From CBDVBE01 sp964543525 (GTDB taxonomy: Bacteria > Fibrobacterota > Chitinivibrionia > Chitinivibrionales > JANQEN01), in contig CAZIYW010000010.1 in assembly GCA_964543525.1 (NCBI GenBank), positions 4,515 through 68,514 of the forward strand: a DNA stretch of 64,000 bases, given 5' to 3'. Both the position numbers and the translations under genes were made by a program. The notes below the pieces were generated by a model. The model was not told where the DNA came from. It did not search any database and saw only the letters and a list, made by a program, of their open reading frames with translations. Positions within the stretch are counted from its first letter, which is position 1. Each line of letters opens with the position of its first letter. Positions 57,437 through 64,000 of this stretch are shown here, piece by piece.

Positions 57437-58786
57437 TTATGTTCTGAAAATACAGAGTGTGTTTATTACCTCCCTGAAATCCGGCCATCTCTGTATAATA
57501 GCTGTATCATTGATGGTTGTCGTACCGTTACATTTCAGTCCTGCTGCGGCAAGAGCGCTGTTTAAAGCGGCAGAGAATGAATCCGGTAAATCAAAACCGT
57601 CATATTGCTTTGCTCCGTCAATAACTATTCCGTCGATTAATTCTCCATGACGTCCACCCATAAGACGGATACAGGCAAGCAACTGCTCTATCGGATCTGG
57701 AGCGTCATTACGTAAATCTTCCAGCGCCCGGAAGAGTGATTGTCCCTTGGCGAATGTGGCAAGCGCCACCATGGCAGGGAGCTGGCGTCGGTAATGATAC
57801 AAAGGTTTGCATTCCATTTTATGGCCGATGCACTTGAATTTCTGCAGACTGACAACACCGGTTGAGCCGAAGGAGGTCTGCCGCTTTTCCTGTATAGCGG
57901 GATTACAACCCATTTTGCGAATATAATTTATCATCGCGCAACTCCAGGGTTCAAGAGGGACGTTACCCAGAACCAGTTGTCCTTTTTGAATAAGGCTTTT
58001 TGCTGTAAGCAGTGTTGACGCAAGGATATCATCTCCAGGCAGGGTAATTGTTACCTCATCAGCCTGCGAATTGGTGAAATCGATAGATACGGCAAATGAC
58101 ATTTTTGAATCGGATTTTTTCAGAAGCTTTGGTGAAAGGAAACGCAGCCGTTTTTCAAGCTGGGTTTTTTCCTTTTTTTCATAATTACTTTTAATATTCA
58201 TTTCATACCCGAAACAGGGGAGCAGATGTCTCAGGGGGCTTTGAAACGGATGATCAATAGTAAAAGTACATTTTTTCCGTAATCCAAAAGCGAGCCCAAG
58301 ACACTGGTGTACAAGATTTATATCCAGAATATCTTCAGGTATCGAAAAAACACCGTCAGCGGCAAGAAAGAGAGAAATCGTATCCTCAGTATGGTGCGAT
58401 TCAATGTTGAAACCGAAATGTGTAATCTGTTTCTTCCATACGCTCAGGCGTTTTTCAGGCAGGTCCTTAAACAGGACTGTTTTTCCAAGCCCGAGCAGAA
58501 GGAACACAATAAAATCATGATAGGGGAGATTTATATAGGGCACCAGTATTGACGATGTTTCTTCAGGATGCGGGGTTATTTCACACACAGTTCCCTGTTG
58601 ATGAATGGTCAGGTGCTCGGTGAAAAGGTTTTTATAGGATGAAATAAGCGGTGTGTCACTCATCGGTGTTACAGCAACCTTTTTCCGGAATGCAAGAACG
58701 CAGCAAATGACTATTAGAAAAAAATCCGGATTGGGCGGCAGTTCATACGAACCGGCAATTTCTTTTGCATGGCGTATTTCCAGCAC
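57437..58786 (-). CDS. EPSP-synthase-like protein lacking catalytic motifs
   Basis: The 449-residue protein has the length and domain rhythm of AroA, for example LPGDDILASTLLTAKSLIQKG (compare PGDxSSAAFxLxAA) and a C-terminal LPDSFSAALNSALAAAGLKCNG. The key residues are missing: the N-terminal GDKSISHR is replaced by LPPNPDFFLIVICC, no GNAGTAMR segment is found, and ELRxKESDRI is replaced by ALEDLRNDAPDPIEQL. It is therefore unlikely to make EPSP. It begins five bases after the tyrA stop with GTG and GAAAGGAAAT upstream, so the two are one operon. It may be a decayed duplicate or a pseudo-enzyme partner. Confidence 0.65.
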   Translation of the reverse strand: MLEIRHAKEIAGSYELPPNPDFFLIVICCVLAFRKKVAVTPMSDTPLISSYKNLFTEHLTIHQQGTVCEITPHPEETSSILVPYINLPYHDFIVFLLLGLGKTVLFKDLPEKRLSVWKKQITHFGFNIESHHTEDTISLFLAADGVFSIPEDILDINLVHQCLGLAFGLRKKCTFTIDHPFQSPLRHLLPCFGYEMNIKSNYEKKEKTQLEKRLRFLSPKLLKKSDSKMSFAVSIDFTNSQADEVTITLPGDDILASTLLTAKSLIQKGQLVLGNVPLEPWSCAMINYIRKMGCNPAIQEKRQTSFGSTGVVSLQKFKCIGHKMECKPLYHYRRQLPAMVALATFAKGQSLFRALEDLRNDAPDPIEQLLACIRLMGGRHGELIDGIVIDGAKQYDGFDLPDSFSAALNSALAAAGLKCNGTTTINDTAIIQRWPDFREVINTLCIFRT

Positions 58787-58791
58787 GAGAA

Positions 58792-59913
58792 TTATTTCCT
58801 TTCCCAGGCAGAGAATCCTCTGGCGTTTAAGACTTTTATCGCTGATTGCGCAATCTCGTCCGATTCAAAACCCAATTTAATGGTACCGCCTTCCCCTTCA
58901 CGGATTTTAATAACCTCGATATCTTTAATATTAATGTCGTGCCCGGAAAGGGTACTTGAGATTGCCGCAATAACACCGGGTTGATCCTTTGCGATAACAA
59001 GTATTTCATGCAGTGGAGTAATAAACCCTTTGTGGTGTATCGGTATCTTGGTTCGTGTTTCAGCGGCGGCTGTAAAGCTCTGCTCCAGAGTATCGGCATC
59101 AAGATTTTCTTTCATAACGGTAAGCGTCCGTATGCAATCATTGAGAAGCGGTCCGATAACCTTTTTATTGGTAAGGAAGACGTCGTGCCACATTTTAAAC
59201 GGCGCTGAAGCAATACGGGTAAGATCCCTGAATCCGCCGGCTGCGAGTTGCATGGTTCCCGGGTTCTTATTCTCTATTTCCTGTGCAAGATTGACCAGAG
59301 CCACAGCCAGGAGATGAGGGACATGGCTCACCGTTCCGGCAATAATATCATGGATATCCGGTTTAAGAAAAATATCTCTGCATCCCAGGTACTTTCTGAG
59401 AAACCTGGCAAACTCTCTATCGATGTCTTCCGGCTCCGGAGTAAGCGGTGTAAGAACATAAATAGCATTCTGAAAGAGGTATGGATCAGACCCTGCAGGA
59501 CCGCTTTTTTCCGATCCGGCCATTGGATGCCCGCCGATAAAATGTACATGGTTCGGCAGCGTCTTTGCGGCAGTTTCTGCTATAGTACTCTTTGTACTGC
59601 CGACATCGGTGATTATGAGATTCTTCGGTAAGGTATGTTTCCCGAGGGCCTCGATTGTCTCACAAATAACAGTGATAGGTGAACAGAGAAAAAGGATATC
59701 GCATTTTTGTAACACATTTTCAAGCTGATCATAGGGATATCCCTCATCGATGCATCCCAATTCGAGAGCTTTTTCGATGTTTGCAAGTGATGAAAGACCG
59801 ATTATTCTGCCGGTAAATCCTGACTTCATTAATGCTAGCCCTATAGAGCCGCCCAGCAGGCCGACACTATGAATAGCTATGGTCCTGGGAGGAAATTGTG
59901 TATTGGTATTCAT
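58792..59913 (-). CDS. tyrA: Prephenate dehydrogenase with ACT domain
   Basis: The 373-residue enzyme converts prephenate to 4-hydroxyphenylpyruvate for tyrosine. The NAD site is HSVGLLGGSIGLAL near 16, with DVGSTKS near 103 and the substrate segment GGHPMAGSEKSGP near 126. A C-terminal ACT regulatory domain starts near 303 (HEILVIAKDQPGVIAAISSTLSG), suggesting feedback control by tyrosine or phenylalanine. It lies 55 bases after the lepB-like gene and five before the AroA-like gene. Confidence 0.93.
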   Translation of the reverse strand: MNTNTQFPPRTIAIHSVGLLGGSIGLALMKSGFTGRIIGLSSLANIEKALELGCIDEGYPYDQLENVLQKCDILFLCSPITVICETIEALGKHTLPKNLIITDVGSTKSTIAETAAKTLPNHVHFIGGHPMAGSEKSGPAGSDPYLFQNAIYVLTPLTPEPEDIDREFARFLRKYLGCRDIFLKPDIHDIIAGTVSHVPHLLAVALVNLAQEIENKNPGTMQLAAGGFRDLTRIASAPFKMWHDVFLTNKKVIGPLLNDCIRTLTVMKENLDADTLEQSFTAAAETRTKIPIHHKGFITPLHEILVIAKDQPGVIAAISSTLSGHDINIKDIEVIKIREGEGGTIKLGFESDEIAQSAIKVLNARGFSAWERK

Positions 59914-59968
59914 ACAATACGTCTGCGCTCCTGTTTCAGGTTAGTGTTATTCTTTTCCCCGCCGAGGG

Positions 59969-60922
59969 TTACTTGATAATTTTAAAAATTCTTCTGCTGC
60001 GCAGTCCTCTAATACCCGAAGGTTCAGGCGAGAAAGACCACAATATGCCGGCCACTCTACCTTTGATATGGTTTGCGGCAACAGGACCGAAATATCGTGA
60101 GTCATATCCTTTGCACCATTCGTCGGAAAGCAGAAAGAAAAATCTTTTTTTAATAATATACCTGTCTACTATGGCCTGTTCTTCAAAGAGGGAGAATGAC
60201 AGTAGCACCCTTTGCTCAGCATGCCCCGCGATAAGGAATGCCTCGAGTCTATCCCAAAAAAACCAGTTGCCATAGAGTGAATCCGGTATTGCACTGAATT
60301 TCCCCGAATACAGGGGAAAATCCTCTATAATATAATCGTTGGTAATAGAATCGTCTATAAGGAGCGTTGACTTAAACATATACCTGTTCTTGGGATTTTC
60401 CTGCTGTATAATGGAATAAGAAAAGATCAGATCCCGGATAGGTAACGAATCAAAATCGATAGTATCACCTATTTGCGGAATTCGATACATGCCCATATTA
60501 TCACGTGGTGAATAAACTGCGGGAAGCGTTTCTTCCTCCTCATGCTTTGTGAAAAAGGTAAGTTCCGGTCTGTTGGTAATAGTAAGGCTGCCCTGTTCTA
60601 CGGCGACCGTGTCACCCGGGAAGCCTGCAATGCGCAAACAGCCGTTTTTCCCCTTGTACTGCGGATAAGAAAAAACAACGGGATCGTTGTACTGGAAACC
60701 TTTGAGCCATTTGAATGGCGCTACTAACGGCGCCCTTGACAGGATAACCCTGTCGCCTTTGAGGATAACCGGCTCCATCTGATCGGTATTGATTAATACC
60801 GTGTCACAGAGAGCATATTTTATGATAAATCCGATAACAATAATGACTGCAAACTGTTTCAGTGACCGGTATATTACTATGCGTACGTCGACATGGTCAT
60901 TGTGGTGTGCTTCGCCATGCAT
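59969..60922 (-). CDS. Signal peptidase I homologue without the Ser-Lys dyad
   Basis: The 317-residue protein has one N-terminal membrane helix (about 20-38) and the S26 fold boxes. Box B reads INTDQMEPVILKGD; the catalytic Ser of S-M-x-P is Gln48. The general-base Lys box reads CLRIAGFPGDTV, where Lys is replaced by Leu96 and Arg97 is kept. Box E is recognisable as GYDSRYFGPV near 281. A long insertion (about 110-250) is also present. It therefore looks like a non-catalytic signal peptidase. It is six bases downstream of lepA, the classic lepA-lepB pair, so it descends from the regular lepB. An active LepB must exist elsewhere if this one is inactive. Confidence 0.75.
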   Translation of the reverse strand: MHGEAHHNDHVDVRIVIYRSLKQFAVIIVIGFIIKYALCDTVLINTDQMEPVILKGDRVILSRAPLVAPFKWLKGFQYNDPVVFSYPQYKGKNGCLRIAGFPGDTVAVEQGSLTITNRPELTFFTKHEEEETLPAVYSPRDNMGMYRIPQIGDTIDFDSLPIRDLIFSYSIIQQENPKNRYMFKSTLLIDDSITNDYIIEDFPLYSGKFSAIPDSLYGNWFFWDRLEAFLIAGHAEQRVLLSFSLFEEQAIVDRYIIKKRFFFLLSDEWCKGYDSRYFGPVAANHIKGRVAGILWSFSPEPSGIRGLRSRRIFKIIK

Positions 60923-60928
60923 AACCAG

Positions 60929-62728
60929 TTACTCCCGTGTCAGAATCGCAAGAAACGCTTCCTGCGGTATCTCTACGTTGCCAACCTGTTTCATTCGCTT
61001 TTTCCCTTCCTTCTGTTTTTCCAGGAGTTTACGCTTGCGTGTAATGTCGCCGCCGTAGCATTTAGCGGTAACATCCTTTCGGTATGGCTTAACCGAAGAA
61101 CGGGCTATAATACGGTTGCCGATAGCCGCCTGAATAGCGACCGCATACATCTGCCGCGGGATAAGTTCCTTGAGGCGACTGGTTATGGATTGACCATAAG
61201 TATATGCATGATCCCGGTGAATGATAGCAGAGAATGCATCGACGGGAGAACCATTGATAAGAATATCCAGTTTAATGAGATCGTCTTTCCGGTAGCAGTC
61301 AAGTTCATAATCCATGGATGCATACCCGCGTGAACAGCTTTTTAATACATCAAAAAAGTCGATTATTAGTTCTGCCAGCGGAATATGGTAATGCAGGCAT
61401 ACGCGGGTGGGCTCCAGGTATTCCATGGTACCCATCTTTCCACGCTTTTCGTCACACAGCTTCATAATGGCACCGACATATTCCGTTGGGGTAATAATCT
61501 GTGTCCGTGCAATAGGCTCGCTGATTCCTTCAATTTCATTTAAAGGCGGCAGTTTACTTGGATTTTCAATAAAACATTCTTCACTGTTTTTCATAGTTAC
61601 TTTAAATTTAACGTTCGGAATGGTTGTGATAATGTTAATACCGTACTCCCGGTACAGACGCTCCTGTACAATCTCCATATGGAGCAGGCCAAGAAATCCT
61701 GCACGGAATCCAAATCCAAGTGCTTCCGATGTTTCAGGAATATAACTGATTGACGCATCGTTCAGCCTCAATTTTTCCAAAGCCGTACGTAATCCTTCGT
61801 AATCGGCTTTATCAACGGGATACACCCCGCTGAACACCATGGGCTTGACTTCCTCATATCCGGCAATAGGTTCGGTAGCAGGTTTCCCCTTTGTGGTGAT
61901 AGTGTCACCGATGTTTATATCGGCAATGGTTTTTATATTTGCAATAACGTATCCCACCTGACCGGCCTGCAATTTCTGCTGTGGTTTACGCGTCATTTCA
62001 AAGTGACCTACTTCAGCGACCTCATGTTCACTCCGGGTTGCGAAGAATGAAATGATATCTCCCCGTTTAATGGAGCCGTCAAAGAGACGAATATAGGCGA
62101 TAGCGCCTCTGAATTGATCAAATAATGAGTCAAATACCAGCGCTTTACAGGGATGTGCCGCATCACCGCCGGGTGGTGGCACATTCTGTATTATTCTTTC
62201 CAGAATCGCCGGTATCCCGTCACCTGTTTTTGCACTGCAGGCCAGAACATCCGATATGTCAATACCCAGCAGATCGGCAATTTGTCTGCTCACCTCTTCA
62301 ACCCGGGCCGAGGGAAGATCAATTTTATTAACTACCGGTACGATAACCAAATCATTCTCCAGCGCCAGATAAATGTTGCTTAATGTCTGTGCCTCAATGC
62401 CCTGCGAAGCATCAACGACCAGTATTGCCCCTTCACAAGCAGCAAGAGAGCGGGATACTTCGTATGAGAAATCAACGTGACCGGGCGTATCAATGAGGTT
62501 CAGGGTATACCGGTGATTGTCCGCAGCCGTATACCGTAATCGAATCGGGTGGGACTTGATGGTAATACCGCGCTCACGTTCCAGTTCCATATCGTCAAGG
62601 ACCTGGTTCTTCATTTTATTGGAGCTGATAGTCCCGGTTAATTCCAGAAAACGATCGGCGAGGGTTGATTTGCCATGATCGATATGAGCAATAATACAGA
62701 AATTTCTGATATACGTTCGTGTCTGCAC
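60929..62728 (-). CDS. lepA: Elongation factor 4 (LepA)
   Basis: LepA is a ribosome-binding GTPase that acts in translation and initiation quality. It opens QTRTYIRNFCIIAHIDHGKSTLADRFLEL (P-loop near 17), has DTPGHVDFSYEVSRSLAACEG near 83 and NKIDLP near 137, and ends with the LepA-specific domain (LKELIPRQMYAVAIQAAIG and KCYGGDITRKRKLLEKQKEGKKRM). I chose GTG at 62728, giving 599 residues, the standard length. An in-frame TTG at 62770 overlaps the greA stop region and would add 14 atypical residues. Confidence 0.93.
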   Translation of the reverse strand: MQTRTYIRNFCIIAHIDHGKSTLADRFLELTGTISSNKMKNQVLDDMELERERGITIKSHPIRLRYTAADNHRYTLNLIDTPGHVDFSYEVSRSLAACEGAILVVDASQGIEAQTLSNIYLALENDLVIVPVVNKIDLPSARVEEVSRQIADLLGIDISDVLACSAKTGDGIPAILERIIQNVPPPGGDAAHPCKALVFDSLFDQFRGAIAYIRLFDGSIKRGDIISFFATRSEHEVAEVGHFEMTRKPQQKLQAGQVGYVIANIKTIADINIGDTITTKGKPATEPIAGYEEVKPMVFSGVYPVDKADYEGLRTALEKLRLNDASISYIPETSEALGFGFRAGFLGLLHMEIVQERLYREYGINIITTIPNVKFKVTMKNSEECFIENPSKLPPLNEIEGISEPIARTQIITPTEYVGAIMKLCDEKRGKMGTMEYLEPTRVCLHYHIPLAELIIDFFDVLKSCSRGYASMDYELDCYRKDDLIKLDILINGSPVDAFSAIIHRDHAYTYGQSITSRLKELIPRQMYAVAIQAAIGNRIIARSSVKPYRKDVTAKCYGGDITRKRKLLEKQKEGKKRMKQVGNVEIPQEAFLAILTRE

Positions 62729-62756
62729 AGTAGTACCTGCATCATTGGAACCATAG

Positions 62757-63224
62757 TTATGAATAATCAAGAATTTTTAATTTAAGTATGCCCCCGGGTG
62801 TCTTCACTTCGACAATGTCATGTCTTTTTTTCCCCAGCAAACTTTTTCCAATGGGCGATGCCGTAGAAATTTTTCCGTTGGCAGGATCTGCTTCTGCAGC
62901 ACCGACAAGCACAAATTCCTCCTCTATGTCATCTTCCAGATCGAGTGTCTTTACCCGACTGCCAAATATGACCGTATCTGAATCTGTTGTGTTGACTGTC
63001 ATGATCTGGCTTCCGGAAATTTTCTCGCGAAGGTACTCGATTCGTTTCTGGATATAGTCCTGGTGTTCCAGTGCGGCATGATATTCGGCGTTTTCTTTGA
63101 GATCGCCGTGAGATAATGCTTCGCCGATTCGTTTGCTTGCTTCCGGAAGCTTTGTTTTAACAAGGACTTCGTACTCTTCTATCAGTTTGTTATACCCTTC
63201 CTGCGTTATAGGATGAGAATTCAT
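62757..63224 (-). CDS. greA: Transcription elongation factor GreA
   Basis: The 155-residue factor rescues backtracked RNA polymerase. It has the N-terminal coiled coil with the acidic tip (ITQEGYNKLIEEYEVLVK, SHGDLKENAEYHAALEHQ, where Asp41 and Glu44-type residues are kept) and the C-terminal FKBP-like domain with TVIFGSRVKTLDLED and SPIGKSLLGKKRHDIVEV. It lies just before lepA on the same strand with a 28-base gap. Confidence 0.95.
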   Translation of the reverse strand: MNSHPITQEGYNKLIEEYEVLVKTKLPEASKRIGEALSHGDLKENAEYHAALEHQDYIQKRIEYLREKISGSQIMTVNTTDSDTVIFGSRVKTLDLEDDIEEEFVLVGAAEADPANGKISTASPIGKSLLGKKRHDIVEVKTPGGILKLKILDYS

Positions 63225-63389
63225 GCTCTGACTCCGTTACGTAAATTAGTTTGTAGTGATAATGCGGTAAAAACCGTGTATTAAAAGGATTTTATAAAAA
63301 AAACAGCCGACGCATAAGCACGTGATACTTACACGCACAGCCGGGATAGCAATAACCGCCTCCTAAAATATATAATACGCAAACGAGGA

Positions 63390-63415
63390 AATAAACAGTC
63401 GGCACTGTCTTTTTA
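63390..63415 (-). terminator. Possible bidirectional terminator
   Basis: A five-base perfect stem ACAGT-cggc-ACTGT has a T-run on both strands (CTTTTT on plus, TTTATTT on minus). It lies just past the end of the Mur ligase gene on the minus strand. The stem is short. Confidence 0.4.
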
Positions 63416-63434
63416 GTTGACGTAATACACCCGG

Positions 63435-64000
63435 TTACGGATCAAGGGCCGATGCAATATTATGTGCATAGAAAGGTAGAGAGGGGTCACGAGCGCCCAT
63501 GGAGATAACGATGTCCTCAGGTTGTGCATGTGCAGCGATATGGGGAATGGCATCATCCCTGTTTTTCGGAGTGAGTATTGTCGCGGCATTATGCACAAGA
63601 CCGTCTGCAATATCATGTGAAGATATATCCCGGGTGACCGTGCCACCGGCATAGTAAATGGGCAGCAGATAGAGTGTATCATTTTTCCGCAGCCGGGTAT
63701 TAAATACGTCAATGAATTCCTTGAGAAGAAATTTTGTCGGGCCGAATCCATGTGGTTGAAACAGGACAAATACACGAGATGCCAACATCTGTACTGTCTG
63801 TAGCGCGGCGCCAATCTTATCGGGATTGTGCGCATAGTCATCAATGACGACGGTTCCCCGCTTCGTTTTTATTTTGTCAAAACGACGCTGAACTCCCGGA
63901 TAGGTTGAAACCGCTTTAACGAGGTTATTCGGATCGCAATGTAAAAAGGCACAGACCTGCAATGCGGCACAAAGATTATACAGATTGTGTTTTCCCGGGA
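63435..64000 (-). CDS. Mur ligase family protein, C-terminal part (5' end outside window)
   Basis: The 188 visible codons run from the right edge to a TAA at 63435. They include the family pattern GKHNLYNLCAALQV near the edge, then VQRRFDKI and DDYAHNPDKIGAALQ, and a MurC-type stretch FQPHGFGPTKFLLKEF followed by LLPIYYAGGTVTRDISSHDIAD. The FQPH segment and the order favour MurC or Mpl (UDP-MurNAc:amino-acid or recycling ligase) over MurE. The N-terminal nucleotide-binding region is not seen, so the exact enzyme cannot be fixed. Confidence 0.75.
   Translation of the reverse strand, partial: PGKHNLYNLCAALQVCAFLHCDPNNLVKAVSTYPGVQRRFDKIKTKRGTVVIDDYAHNPDKIGAALQTVQMLASRVFVLFQPHGFGPTKFLLKEFIDVFNTRLRKNDTLYLLPIYYAGGTVTRDISSHDIADGLVHNAATILTPKNRDDAIPHIAAHAQPEDIVISMGARDPSLPFYAHNIASALDP

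Noticed and set aside
63310..63345. Direct repeat ACAGCCG at both ends of a 40-base stretch
   Set aside because: Only 7 bases long and not part of any recognisable element; likely chance.

Overview
The window looks like chromosomal DNA from a diderm, LPS-making bacterium of the Fibrobacterota or a close relative (Chitinivibrio/Chitinispirillum-like). This is inferred from: two secreted proteins that begin with a fibro-slime/PA14-type domain, a fused LpxC-FabZ enzyme, a bamA-skp-lpxD-lpxC/fabZ-lpxA cluster, a Lol exporter, TamB, and several very large cell-surface proteins. No phage, plasmid or CRISPR region is visible. Apart from one possible transposase remnant there is no mobile DNA.

Layout. 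1-7339 (minus strand): two tandem paralogous fibro-slime/cadherin-like adhesin genes. The first runs off the left edge with seven ~98-residue repeats. The second is broken by an in-frame TAG and a 5-bp frameshift. Both carry a similar leader with a terminator-like hairpin and a shared 16-bp element. 7340-8255 is gene-poor and may hold a decayed transposase. 8256-9422 is a geranylgeranyl-reductase-type flavoprotein.

9763-27633 (plus): lysS, a LolC/E-LolD exporter, the protein-arginine phosphorylation and degradation set mcsA-mcsB-clpC, then tamB, bamA, skp, lpxD, lpxC-fabZ and lpxA. This long block joins proteolysis to outer-membrane assembly and lipid A synthesis. It meets a minus-strand anmK-like gene that has a 1-bp frameshift.

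29188-40772 (plus): a coiled-coil lipoprotein and a LysM coiled-coil protein; a PgpH-type 7TM-HD phosphodiesterase with a HAMP protein; a small membrane protein whose stop lies inside tRNA-Val, followed by tRNA-Asp and a strong terminator; a GAF/HD-GYP protein with an unusual insertion; murB; a metallo-hydrolase; xerD; a glycosyltransferase; and an HU gene.

41045-48651 (plus): a three-gene envelope operon behind a good promoter. It encodes a beta-barrel-like protein, a 1539-residue multidomain surface protein with a FlgD-like C-terminal domain, and a protein joining a CsgG-like domain to a PorV-like barrel. A convergent GAF/SpoIIE-type phosphatase follows.

50523-54707 (plus): a TPR membrane protein, a histidine kinase, an atypical receiver, and the most striking gene of the window: a single polypeptide joining a ParA/MinD-type ATPase, one membrane span, a LysM-like segment and an intact M23 peptidase.

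54704-64000 (minus): recN, nadK, a degenerate EPSP-synthase-like gene, tyrA, a signal-peptidase-I homologue that has lost both catalytic residues, lepA, greA, and a partial Mur ligase at the right edge.
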